From contig JAUXSE010000053.1 in the NCBI GenBank assembly GCA_030681515.1, positions 1 through 64,000 of the forward strand: a stretch of 64,000 nt of DNA, read 5' to 3'. The translations under genes were made by a program, and so were the position numbers. Under the pieces are notes generated by a model. It did not search any database. It was not told where the DNA came from and worked only from the letters and a program-made list of their open reading frames with translations. The DNA comes from Geothrix sp. (GTDB lineage: Bacteria > Acidobacteriota > Holophagae > Holophagales > Holophagaceae). This document shows positions 1 through 7,835 of this stretch, in pieces (position 1 is the stretch's first letter; every line of letters starts with the position of its first letter).

Positions 1-939
1 CTTCTCCAGCGTGACCAGGCCCGCGGCCATGGCCACCGGATTGCCGCTTAACGTGCCGGCCTGGTACACGGCGCCCAGGGGCGAGACGTGCGCCATGATG
101 TCCTTCCGCGTCGCATACGCGCCCACGGGGAAACCGCCGCCGATGATCTTGCCGTAGGTGCCCATGTCCGGCGTGATGCCCAGGCGCTCCGCCGCGCCGC
201 CCGGGGCCACGCGGAAGCCGCTGATGACTTCGTCGAAGATGAGGATCACGCCGTGCCTGGTGCAGAGCTCGCGCAGGCGCTGGAGGAATTCGGGACGCTG
301 GAGCAGCAGGCCGTTGTTGGCGGGAATGGGCTCGATGATGGCCGCGGCCAGTTCGTTCCCGATCTCCGCGAAGGTGCGTTCGAGCGTTTCCATGTCGTCC
401 AGGGACACCACGGAGGTCAGCTCGGCGATGGCCTTGGGCACGCCGGCGCTGGTTGGGGCGCCGAAGGTGACGAGACCCGATCCGGCCTTCACCAGCAGCC
501 CGTCGCTGTGGCCGTGGTAGCAGCCCTCGAACTTGAGGATGCGCTCGCGGCCCGTGAAGCCGCGGGCGGCGCGCAGGGCGGACATGACGGCCTCGGTGCC
601 CGAGGACACGAAGCGCATCTTCTCGATGAAGGGCACCATCTCCTTGATGCGCCGGGCCAGGAACAGCTCGCGGCGGCTGGGCGCACCAAAGGTGAGGCCC
701 TCCTGCATGGCCTCGGTCACGGCGGCCAGGATGTCGGGATGGGCGTGGCCCAGGATCAGCGGTCCCCAGGACATGCAGAGGTCCAGGAAGCGCTGGCCGT
801 CCTCGTCCTCGAACCAGGCGCCGGAGGCCTTCCTGAAGAACTTGGGCGTGCCCCCCACGGCCCGAAAGGCCCGCACCGGACTGGACACGCCGCCGGGGAA
901 ATGCGTCAAGGCTTCCTGGAACAGGGTGTCGTTGCTCAT
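1..939 (-). CDS. hemL: Glutamate-1-semialdehyde 2,1-aminomutase, 3' end cut by window
   Basis: PLP enzyme of the C5 tetrapyrrole route; it converts glutamate-1-semialdehyde to 5-aminolevulinate in the cytoplasm. The 313 visible residues start with [20 protein letters not shown] and carry the family motifs [35 protein letters not shown] and the PLP-lysine region [14 protein letters not shown]. The start is the ATG complementary to 937-939. The C-terminal part (about 110 residues in typical HemL) lies outside the window. It is the last gene of the haem operon, separated from hemB by a 97-bp gap that holds a hairpin of repeated words. Confidence 0.95.
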   Translation of the reverse strand, partial: MSNDTLFQEALTHFPGGVSSPVRAFRAVGGTPKFFRKASGAWFEDEDGQRFLDLCMSWGPLILGHAHPDILAAVTEAMQEGLTFGAPSRRELFLARRIKEMVPFIEKMRFVSSGTEAVMSALRAARGFTGRERILKFEGCYHGHSDGLLVKAGSGLVTFGAPTSAGVPKAIAELTSVVSLDDMETLERTFAEIGNELAAAIIEPIPANNGLLLQRPEFLQRLRELCTRHGVILIFDEVISGFRVAPGGAAERLGITPDMGTYGKIIGGGFPVGAYATRKDIMAHVSPLGAVYQAGTLSGNPVAMAAGLVTLEK

Positions 940-956
940 AAAAACCTCAAAGTATT

Positions 957-1030
957 AACCGCAGATGACGCAGATTTCGCAGATGGATTTGGCAGAGGTT
1001 TTATCTGTGGCATCTGCGCCATCTGCGGTT
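957..1030. repeat. Inverted array of 9-bp words (CGCAGAT type)
   Basis: CGCAGAT occurs at 960-966, 969-975 and 978-984, exactly 9 bp apart. The complement occurs as ATCTGTG at 1003-1009 and ATCTGCG at 1012-1018 and 1021-1027, again 9 bp apart. The two arms can pair into a hairpin with a loop of about 18 nt. The element fills the hemB-hemL gap. It could act as a processing or stability hairpin within the operon transcript; that role is inference. Confidence 0.85.
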
Positions 1031-1036
1031 TCAATT

Positions 1037-2014
1037 TCAAGAAACCCAGCCCTTTTCCAGAGCCTCGCGGCCGGCGTAGGTGACGATCATGTCGGCGCCG
1101 GCGCGGCGGATGGCGAGGAGATGCTGGTGCATCAGCTGATCGCCGTCCAGCCAGCCCAGGCGGTCGGCGGCCTTCACGCTGCTGAACTCGCTGGACACGT
1201 GGTAGGCGCAGAGGGGCGCCAGGGTGGCCTGCCGCAGCCGCCAGACGATGTCCAGGTTCGGCAGGGCGGGCTTGACCAGCAGCATGTCCGCGCCCTCCTC
1301 GACATCCAGCAGCGCGTCCCGCAGTCCTTCGCGGGCATTGCGGGGATCCATCTGGTAGGCCTTGCGGTCGCCGAACTTCGGACTGCTGTCGGCGGCATCG
1401 CGGAAGGGGCCGTAATAGGCGCCGGCGTGCTTGATGGCGTAGCTGAGGATGCTGGCCTGGGTGTACCCGTTCTCGTCGAGCATGGCGCGGATGGCGGCCA
1501 CGCGGCCATCCATCATGTCGCTGGGCGCGACCACGTCGGCACCCGCCTCCGCATGGCGCAGGGCCATCTCCGCCAGCAGCGGCAGGGTCTGGTCGTTCAT
1601 CACCACGCCCTCGCCGTCCACCAGCCCGCAGTGGCCGTGGCTGGTGTAGCCGCAGAGGCAGACATCGGTCATGACGATGAGGTCGGAACCGAAGGCCTGC
1701 TTGAGGGCCTTCACCGCCTGGGGGATGACGCCCTCCTGATCGCGGCAATAGGAGGCGTCGGGGTTCTTGGCCTCGGCGTCCGGCACGCCGAAGAGCAGCA
1801 CGCTGGCGAGGCCGCGCTTCAGGTCCTTCTCGGCCTGGCGGACCGTGTCCTCCACGCCGGCGCGCACGATGCCCGGCAGGCTGGCGATCTCGCTGCTGCC
1901 GGGATGGGGCTGCACGAAGTGGGGCTGGATGAGGTGGCGCGGACGGAGGTCCGTTTCGGCCACCAGGTTGCGCATGGCGGCGCTGGTGCGAAGGCGGCGG
2001 GAGCGATTCAGCAT
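1037..2014 (-). CDS. hemB: Delta-aminolevulinic acid dehydratase (porphobilinogen synthase)
   Basis: Condenses two 5-aminolevulinate molecules to porphobilinogen. It is 325 residues, the usual length. The metal site CLCGYTSHGHCG (roughly residues 120-132) has the three cysteines of zinc-type enzymes. APSDMMDGRVAAIR and AYHVSSEFSSVKAA are the conserved active-site regions, the latter holding a Schiff-base lysine. The ATG at 2012-2014 is chosen because the protein then begins MLNRSRRLRTSAAMR, as in the family, and a GGAGGAG-type ribosome site precedes it. It overlaps the end of hemD by 7 nt, implying coupled translation. Confidence 0.96.
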   Translation of the reverse strand: MLNRSRRLRTSAAMRNLVAETDLRPRHLIQPHFVQPHPGSSEIASLPGIVRAGVEDTVRQAEKDLKRGLASVLLFGVPDAEAKNPDASYCRDQEGVIPQAVKALKQAFGSDLIVMTDVCLCGYTSHGHCGLVDGEGVVMNDQTLPLLAEMALRHAEAGADVVAPSDMMDGRVAAIRAMLDENGYTQASILSYAIKHAGAYYGPFRDAADSSPKFGDRKAYQMDPRNAREGLRDALLDVEEGADMLLVKPALPNLDIVWRLRQATLAPLCAYHVSSEFSSVKAADRLGWLDGDQLMHQHLLAIRRAGADMIVTYAGREALEKGWVS

Positions 2015-2700
2015 GGGGACTCCTCCTTCTGGAGATGCTGCGCGAGCATGGCCCAGAGCAGGCCGGGCTTGGGTTCGCAGTGGGAATGGGCGGGCGCGCC
2101 AGCCTTGGCGAAGGCCTCGGCCGTGGCCTCGCCCCAGGCGAAGCGCTGGACATGGATCGAAAGCGGGGCGAGGATCTCGGCCTGGAAGGGACTCAGGGCG
2201 AGCACGCCGGCCACATTCGGGAGGGCGGGAAAGGGCACCCGCGCCGCTTCCCGATGCGTCACCCAGGGATGGATGCGCCAGAGGGATCCCTTCGCGGCCT
2301 CCTCCAGGTATTCCCGGCTTCGTTCGCCCCGGGCCAGGATGAAGTCGCCACCTTCGGGGAACCGGGTCTGCAGAAGGTCCCACAAGGCCTCGGCCCGGGC
2401 ATCCGAAGGCAACTGGACTACCAGATCCTCGCGTCCCAGGGCATCCGCGGTGCCCGCGCCCTGCACGAGACAGATGGTCCCGGCCGGGAGTTTCGAGACC
2501 GCCACGCGGGCCCCGGAAGGGCTGAGAATCAGGATGGCCGAGATGCTGGAGAAGGGCCTCGGGGGAGGCATCATGGAAGCCTGCAGGCGCGTGAAGGCGT
2601 AGGGCACGGGCTTCCACCCCGCCTTGCGCACGATGTCCGACAGGGGATGCTGGGCGGGCCGGGCCAGCGCCAGGCGGGGGAAGGAGGCTGCGGAGGTCAT
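2008..2700 (-). CDS. hemD: Uroporphyrinogen-III synthase
   Basis: Cyclises hydroxymethylbilane with inversion of ring D. The 230-residue product is poorly conserved in sequence, as is normal for HemD. It begins MTSAASFPRLALARPAQHPL and has the two-domain Rossmann-like pattern with short motifs such as ILILSPSGARV and CLVQGAGTADAL. The assignment rests largely on its place between hemC and hemB. Its ATG overlaps the hemC stop (ATGA, 2697-2700) and its end overlaps the hemB start. Confidence 0.85.
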   Translation of the reverse strand: MTSAASFPRLALARPAQHPLSDIVRKAGWKPVPYAFTRLQASMMPPPRPFSSISAILILSPSGARVAVSKLPAGTICLVQGAGTADALGREDLVVQLPSDARAEALWDLLQTRFPEGGDFILARGERSREYLEEAAKGSLWRIHPWVTHREAARVPFPALPNVAGVLALSPFQAEILAPLSIHVQRFAWGEATAEAFAKAGAPAHSHCEPKPGLLWAMLAQHLQKEESPC

Positions 2701-3575
2701 GACAGGCCGAGCCCCTGGAGGACGGCCTTCAGCAGCGCGGCGTCATCGGTGCCCCGCGCCTCGGCGCGACGGAGAGCCCCATCCGGCGCATAGGCGGCCT
2801 GGAGCAGCAGCGTGCCATCAGCCTGGGGCGTGGCCAGGGCGCCCAGGGGCTGCTGGCAACCACCGCCGATGCCCGCCAGGACCTGGCGTTCCAGGGTGAC
2901 GCAGCGGGCGGCCATGGCATCGTGGATCTCCGCCAGCACCTCGACCAGATCCGGGCGGTCGGCGCGGGCCTCGGCCAGCAGGGCGCCCTGCCCGGGCGCC
3001 GAAGGCAATTCCTCGGGCCGCAGCGGACGCACGGTCAGGCCGGACAGATCCAGGCCCAGGCGCTTCAGGCCCGCCGCGGCGAGCATGGTGGCGTGGAGGG
3101 GCCCGTCCCGCAGGATGCCATCGCGCACGCGCTGGAGACGGGTCTGCACGTTGCCGCGGATCCAGGTGAAGCGGGCCCTGGGGAAGAGCTGGCTCAGCAC
3201 GCGCTCGCGGCGCACCGCGCTGGTGCCGATGACCAGATCCTCGGGCGAGCCGGGCCTCGTCACCAGCCAGTCCGAGGGATCCTCGCGGTGGGGGATGCAG
3301 GCGGGCACGATGCCGGCGGGGCGCTCCAGGGACACGTCCTTGAGGCTGTGGATGAGCAGGTCCGCCTGGCCCGCGGCCAGGGCATCCTCCAGCTCCTTGG
3401 TGAAGAAGCCCGCACCCACCTGCTTGTCGAGGGGGCCCTGGAGCCACTGATCGCCGGAGGTGGAGAATTTCCGCCAGGACACCTCGTAGCCCTTCGATTC
3501 GAGGAACCTGACCATGGGTTCGGCCTGGCCCACGGCCAGAGCGGATCCGCGGGTGGCGACGGTGACGTGCTTCAT
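2697..3575 (-). CDS. hemC: Hydroxymethylbilane synthase (porphobilinogen deaminase)
   Basis: Polymerises four porphobilinogens on a dipyrromethane cofactor. At 292 residues it is slightly short for the family. It begins MKHVTVATRGSALAVGQAE, has the central motifs HSLKDV and IRGNVQTRLQRVRDG, and the cofactor-binding cysteine in GIGGGCQQPLGA near residue 235. The ATG at 3573-3575 follows a strong GGAGGTGCCGC site. That ATG overlaps the stop codon of a 25-codon ORF, so initiation is probably coupled to upstream translation. Confidence 0.95.
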   Translation of the reverse strand: MKHVTVATRGSALAVGQAEPMVRFLESKGYEVSWRKFSTSGDQWLQGPLDKQVGAGFFTKELEDALAAGQADLLIHSLKDVSLERPAGIVPACIPHREDPSDWLVTRPGSPEDLVIGTSAVRRERVLSQLFPRARFTWIRGNVQTRLQRVRDGILRDGPLHATMLAAAGLKRLGLDLSGLTVRPLRPEELPSAPGQGALLAEARADRPDLVEVLAEIHDAMAARCVTLERQVLAGIGGGCQQPLGALATPQADGTLLLQAAYAPDGALRRAEARGTDDAALLKAVLQGLGLS

Positions 3576-3649
3576 GCGGCACCTCCTGTGCCGCACCCTT
3601 CGGGCTTCGGCTTCGCCAAAGTGGCGCTTCGCTCCTGCTGCGCGCTCAT
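3572..3649 (-). CDS. 25-residue coupled small ORF upstream of hemC
   Basis: Reads MSAQQERSATLAKPKPEG followed by CGTGGAA and a TGA that overlaps the hemC ATG (ATGA, 3572-3575). Its own ATG overlaps the stop of the 69-residue ORF upstream (ATGA, 3646-3649) and is preceded by the same GGAGGTGCCGC ribosome site as hemC. Start and end match the longer upstream ORF (QERS-TLA at the front, KPKPEGCGTG then GGAA at the back), so the two arose by duplication. It may be a leader that carries ribosomes into hemC rather than a functional peptide. Confidence 0.5.
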   Translation of the reverse strand: MSAQQERSATLAKPKPEGCGTGGAA

Positions 3650-3855
3650 GCGGCACCTCCGCCGGACGCGCGCAGGGCGCGCTCCCGCTCGCTGCGCTCA
3701 CGGTGTCGGAGCCTCCCTGTGCCGCACCCTTCGGGCTTCGGCTTGACTCGCGCGCTTGGCGCTCGCCCCTTCGGGGCCGTCTGCTTCGCAGCCGGTCCTA
3801 TCCGCCATCGGCGAATGGTCGCCAAAGTGGAACTCCGCTCCTGCTCCGTTCTCAT
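3576..3855. repeat. Duplicated coding-type repeat in the hemA-hemC junction
   Basis: A segment of about 33 bp reading CCGCACCCTTCGGGCTTCGG at its core occurs at about 3581-3613 and 3713-3744. A second block with GCCAAAGTGG and CGCTCCTGCT occurs at 3615-3649 and 3821-3855. The copies are separated by GC-rich filler that includes short palindromes such as CCCCTTCGGGG. The CATGCGGCACCTCC stretch (complement of the ribosome site and ATG) also appears twice, at 3573 and 3648. The whole looks like a duplicated palindrome-rich repeat with one arm expanded by about 75 bp. Confidence 0.75.
3646..3855 (-). CDS. 69-residue basic coupled small ORF between hemA and the hemC leader
   Basis: Starts at the ATG that overlaps the hemA stop (ATGA, 3852-3855) and ends in a TGA overlapping the next small ORF. 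The product begins MRTEQERSSTLATIRRWRIG, contains KPKPEGCGTG near residue 42 and ends GGGAA. It is rich in Arg and Lys. No known domain is seen. The frame is kept open and joined at both ends, which suggests the DNA repeat here is tolerated because it preserves translational coupling along the operon. A chance ORF in a repeat remains possible. Confidence 0.45.
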   Translation of the reverse strand: MRTEQERSSTLATIRRWRIGPAAKQTAPKGRAPSARVKPKPEGCGTGRLRHRERSERERALRASGGGAA

Positions 3856-5057
3856 GGTTGGACCGCCTCTCCATTGGGGTTCGTTCTGGGCTGGGTCTGC
3901 ACCAGGGCTCGGAAAGCCAGTGTGCGCCCCCGGGTCAGGATCTCCTTCAGCGCTTCACGCTGGGCCTCGTCCAATCCCTGCATGGAGTCCTCGAGGGTTT
4001 TCACTTCCGCCTCCAGGGCGCCCCAGGCCACGTCCAGGCGCTCCTGGGAGGTCGTCAGATGGCGCTTGTGGGCCCGGGCCTGGGCCCGGTGGCGAAGGCG
4101 CCTGGCCGCGCCGACGAGATAGGGTTCCGCCTTCAGGGCCGCCTCGGCCCGCTGGGCCCGGGCCGTGGCGGTCTGGGCCAGGAAGGCGTTCAGATCTATG
4201 CGGTGGACCCAGGGCAGCTGCTCCAGCCCGGGCTCCGAATCCGGCGGCAGGGCCAGGTCGAGGATGCGCACCAGGGGGCGCTTCAGGGACTGCCAGGCAT
4301 CCAGGGTGAAGACCGGTTCGGCCGCCGCCGTGGCGCTGACGATGGCGTCGAAACCGGCGGGGTCATGCTGGAGCTGCTCCAGATCCACGGTCATGAGACC
4401 CAGGGGATCGGCCAGATCGTGGGCCTTGCTCCGGGTGCGGTTCGCCACCGAGACCTTGAATCCGTGTTCCGGCAGACGCTCCGCCAGGTACTGGGTCATG
4501 GGACCGACGCCCACCAGCGCGATGGACGACCCGGACGCCAACCCCTCGATCAGGTGTTTGAGGGCCACCGTGGCGACGCTGACGTTGCCATCGGCGAGTC
4601 CCAGCCGGGCCCGCAGCCTCTGGCCCTCGCGGATCACGTCCTCGACGGACGCCTGGGCCTCCTCCCCGGCCACACCCACCTGCCGGGCCTGCACGAGAGC
4701 GTCCTTCAGCTGCCCCGGGATCTCCCGGTCCCCGAGGTTCGCCGATTCCAGACCGGCGGACATGGCCAGCAGATGGGTCCAGGCCTCCTCGCCCTCGTAG
4801 CGCCGGACGCCCGCCCCGGGATCAATGGCATCGGGTTCCCCCCCCCACACCATCCAGAGCACCCGCTGGCAGGTCGCGAGGTACACCATTTCCCGGGCGC
4901 CGGACCGGCGCTGCCAGTCGCGGAGGCGGGCCGGAATCCCATCCCGCACCACATGCTGCGCCACCACGTCCAGGTCGTGGATGGGAGCGTGGAAACTGAT
5001 CAGCACGGGTTCCATATTGGATCTCATGATCGGTTGGGGGTGGCCAGGCTCGGTCAT
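3852..5057 (-). CDS. hemA: Glutamyl-tRNA reductase, divergent
   Basis: First committed enzyme of the C5 route; reduces glutamyl-tRNA to glutamate-1-semialdehyde using NADPH. It is 401 residues. The catalytic cysteine is in YLATCQRVLWM (TCNR in most homologues, here TCQR). The NADPH domain has ALVGVGPMTQYLAERL followed by VANRTRSKAHDLA. The usual N-terminal GLNHRTAP-like motif is replaced by ISFHAPIHDLDVVAQ, so this is a diverged member. The ATG at 5055-5057 overlaps the aroC stop; internal ATGs at residues 11 and 15 could be used instead. A C9 run lies at about 4838-4846. Confidence 0.9.
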   Translation of the reverse strand: MTEPGHPQPIMRSNMEPVLISFHAPIHDLDVVAQHVVRDGIPARLRDWQRRSGAREMVYLATCQRVLWMVWGGEPDAIDPGAGVRRYEGEEAWTHLLAMSAGLESANLGDREIPGQLKDALVQARQVGVAGEEAQASVEDVIREGQRLRARLGLADGNVSVATVALKHLIEGLASGSSIALVGVGPMTQYLAERLPEHGFKVSVANRTRSKAHDLADPLGLMTVDLEQLQHDPAGFDAIVSATAAAEPVFTLDAWQSLKRPLVRILDLALPPDSEPGLEQLPWVHRIDLNAFLAQTATARAQRAEAALKAEPYLVGAARRLRHRAQARAHKRHLTTSQERLDVAWGALEAEVKTLEDSMQGLDEAQREALKEILTRGRTLAFRALVQTQPRTNPNGEAVQP

Positions 5058-6232
5058 CGCTTCGTCATGCTTTCCGGAAAGCGGCCGTCATCACAACCAT
5101 CGTCGCCCCGGAGCGGAAACAGCGCCTCCACGGCGTCCCAATCCCATTCCCCCAACGGCGGCGCGGCGCCCTCCCGGAGATCCTGCTGGGTCAGCCAGGC
5201 ATCGTAGATCACCAGGGCGCACATGGCCTCCGCCACGGGCACGATGCGGGGCGCGATGCAGGGGTCGTGGCGTCCCTTGGTGGAGATGTCCGCGGGACGG
5301 CCCGCGCGATCAATGGTCTGCTGGGTCTTCGAAATCGAGCTGGTGGGTTTCACCGCCAGGCGCACCACCACGGGCGCCCCGGTGCTGATGCCCCCCAGGG
5401 TGCCACCGGCGTCATTCTTCAGGGGGCCCTCGGGGCTCAGTGGATCGTTGTTCTCGCTGCCGCGTCGCCGGGCGCTTTCGAACCCGGCCCCCAGTTCCAC
5501 GCCCTTCACCGCCCCGATGGACATGCAGGCCAGGGCCAGCAGACCGTCCAGCTTGCCGAAGGCAGGATCGCCGAGCCCCACCGGCAACCCCTCGATCCAC
5601 ACCTCGCAGACGCCGCCCACGCTATCACCCTCGGCCCGGGCCGCCTCCACGGCGGCGCGCTGGGCCGGAAAGATGGCGGGATCCGCGGCGCGCAAGGGAT
5701 TCGACTCCACGAAGGCCCAATCCACGGCCACCCCCGGGATGCCCGCGATTTCCCGGTTGAAGCCCCGCACGGTCACGCCCAGGGCCGCCAGCTGCTGCTT
5801 GGCCCAGGCCCCCGCCGCCACCCGGGCCAGGGTCTCCCGCCCGCTGCTGCGCCCGCCGCCGCGTGGATCCCGGATGCCGTACTTCCGGTCGTAGGTGAGG
5901 TCCGCATGGCCCGGACGGAAGAGGTCGGCAATGGCCTTGTAGTCGCCGCTGTTCGGGTTCTCGTTGAACACCACCAGGGCGATGGGATGGCCCGTGGTCT
6001 TCCCATCGAACACACCGCTCAGCACCTGCACGCGGTCCGCCTCGCTGCGCGGCGTCACCAGCTCCGACTGCCCCGGGCGGCGCCGGTCCATCTCCCGCTG
6101 GATGGCCTCCAGATCGAAGGGCAGCCCGGCCTTCACCCCATCCAGCACCACCCCCACCGCAGGCCCGTGGCTCTCGCCAAAGGTGACGATGCGGAACGCG
6201 CGGCCGAAGGTGGAGGGGGAATCGTAGAGCAT
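5054..6232 (-). CDS. aroC: Chorismate synthase
   Basis: Last step of the shikimate pathway: EPSP to chorismate using reduced FMN. The 392-residue protein shows TFGESHGPAVGVVLDG, RRRPGQSELVTPR, DPRGGGRSSGRETLARVAAG and KGRHDPCIAPRIVPV, all family signatures. It starts MLYDSPSTFGRAFRI. It is the first gene of the run into hemA (ATGA overlap), tying aromatic and haem synthesis in one transcript. The C-terminal tail (GDDGCDDGRFPESMTKR) is acidic and probably variable. Confidence 0.97.
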   Translation of the reverse strand: MLYDSPSTFGRAFRIVTFGESHGPAVGVVLDGVKAGLPFDLEAIQREMDRRRPGQSELVTPRSEADRVQVLSGVFDGKTTGHPIALVVFNENPNSGDYKAIADLFRPGHADLTYDRKYGIRDPRGGGRSSGRETLARVAAGAWAKQQLAALGVTVRGFNREIAGIPGVAVDWAFVESNPLRAADPAIFPAQRAAVEAARAEGDSVGGVCEVWIEGLPVGLGDPAFGKLDGLLALACMSIGAVKGVELGAGFESARRRGSENNDPLSPEGPLKNDAGGTLGGISTGAPVVVRLAVKPTSSISKTQQTIDRAGRPADISTKGRHDPCIAPRIVPVAEAMCALVIYDAWLTQQDLREGAAPPLGEWDWDAVEALFPLRGDDGCDDGRFPESMTKR

Positions 6233-6290
6233 CCCCCATTGTGGATCAGGGCGCCCACGGGGTCACCGGAGGATCTCTGCCGGGTCGCGG

Positions 6291-7835
6291 TCAGCGCCTG
6301 CGGTTCCGCGGGAATCGGCCCAGTTTCCGGAAGAAGTATTTTACCCTCGCCAAGATGACCTTCCTTGCGTCCCGGGCCCGCCCATGCAGGATCCAGGTCG
6401 CAGTGGGGGCATGGAATAAATCGTAAAAACGAGCGGCGACCCGCCCCAGCCAGGAATTGTGGGCCATGAGAAAAATGGCCTTGGCCCGTTTCGAATGGGG
6501 CAGATGGGACTGGAGGGCGGCCAGCTGAATGACCTGGCGCTCCAGTTCTGCGGGTTCAGCTCCCCCGGGCCGGGATCCCGGATCGAAGATCAGCACCTGG
6601 GCGGAACCGCTGATTTCCTCAAGGGAAGCCAACCGCGCCTCCGGCACCGCGGTCCCGCCTTCCGGGAGCAGCAGTTCCGAATCCGGCACCCAGACCGACA
6701 AAAGGTGACTCAAGGCGGAACCGAGATCCGGGTGCCCCCCCAGCAACCCCACCCTGGTCCCCGGGGGCAGGTAGAGGAGATGGTCCGCCAGGAAGGGAAG
6801 CAGGGCCGCGAGTTCCGCGCCCGTCCCGAGATCGGCGGCCTGCCCCGCGGGGGGCACGGAGCCTGGTCTCATGGGTGGCATCAGGGGAGAAAGGGCATCC
6901 ACATACCGCTTTCCTTCCCCGAGTCGGACTTCTTCCACGGCCAATCCCGGCGCCCCCCAGTCGGGCTGGGGTGCCAGCAGGGATGGATCCCTGACCCCCT
7001 CCACATTTTCGCGCCAATCCAAGGCTGTGGCTGAATGTTTGGACTGCCGGGCCATCTCCTGACGGGAATGGTCGCAATGGAAGATTTCCAGGGCACCCAC
7101 CAGGGTGCGCACCGGTCCCCAGACCAGGGAAAGGCGCTTCGCGAGATTGGAATCGAGGTGGTAGGGCCCGTTCACCATGGATTCATGGAAGCCACCCAAT
7201 TCATGTAGATCCTGCCGCAGGAGCAGCTGGAAATCCCCCGGATTGTCGTAGCGGATGAACGGGTGGCCCGTCTCCACCACCAGGCGCAGGCGATACCGAT
7301 CCGCCCACTCCTGGATGGTCCTCATGCAAGCCGCCGGGTCGAGGCGGTCCAGGGTTTCCCATAGGGCCTGGGGCAGATCGAAACGCGGAAGCCCGTAGTA
7401 TCCGTCCTCCAGAGCCGGAGCCAGATCCGTGAGCCGCTTTCCCCCGGGGGCGAGCAGCACCACGTCGGTGTTGGTGGAAAGGATCCAGCGGGAGGCCTCG
7501 CTTGACCGTCGGATGCCGATGTTGCGGGCGAGGCCTTCCAGCACGGGCGCGGTGCCGCCTTTCGCCAGCCGCCGGAAATCCGAAGGCCGGACACGGAATA
7601 TTCGAAGCAGTTCCTTCAGCCTGGGCGTGAGCAGATCCGCTATGGCTTCGGGAAAAGTCGGCACATCGTTGGGGCTGTTGCAGTCCACGAACAGGAGCTC
7701 GTCCCGGCCCGGCTCCAGGTGTTCCGCGAGGCAGTTGAGGCTGATGACGGCGCGCTTGTGCAGGTTGTAGCCATGGCTATCGTTCCGGCCATAGACCAGC
7801 ACCGATAGCCCACCAAAGGAATTCGGAGGATTCAA
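6291..7835 (-). CDS. Putative GT-A-type glycosyltransferase with unknown C-terminal half
   Basis: 514 residues. The N-terminus SVLVYGRNDSHGYNLHKRAV and the later ILSTNTDVVLL resemble nucleotide-sugar binding in GT-A enzymes of polysaccharide clusters. The region around residues 180-260 (GHPFIRYDNPGDFQLLLRQD) is characteristic but not assigned to a reaction here. From about residue 330 a separate alpha/beta domain follows (GTRVGLLGGHPDLGSALSHL), possibly Rossmann-like. The C-terminus is very basic. It overlaps the next upstream gene by 4 nt, so both belong to one operon for a surface glycan. Substrate unknown. Confidence 0.6.
   Translation of the reverse strand: MNPPNSFGGLSVLVYGRNDSHGYNLHKRAVISLNCLAEHLEPGRDELLFVDCNSPNDVPTFPEAIADLLTPRLKELLRIFRVRPSDFRRLAKGGTAPVLEGLARNIGIRRSSEASRWILSTNTDVVLLAPGGKRLTDLAPALEDGYYGLPRFDLPQALWETLDRLDPAACMRTIQEWADRYRLRLVVETGHPFIRYDNPGDFQLLLRQDLHELGGFHESMVNGPYHLDSNLAKRLSLVWGPVRTLVGALEIFHCDHSRQEMARQSKHSATALDWRENVEGVRDPSLLAPQPDWGAPGLAVEEVRLGEGKRYVDALSPLMPPMRPGSVPPAGQAADLGTGAELAALLPFLADHLLYLPPGTRVGLLGGHPDLGSALSHLLSVWVPDSELLLPEGGTAVPEARLASLEEISGSAQVLIFDPGSRPGGAEPAELERQVIQLAALQSHLPHSKRAKAIFLMAHNSWLGRVAARFYDLFHAPTATWILHGRARDARKVILARVKYFFRKLGRFPRNRRR

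Noticed and set aside
6233-6290. Riboswitch or leader upstream of aroC
   Set aside because: 58 bp only and no stable structure evident.
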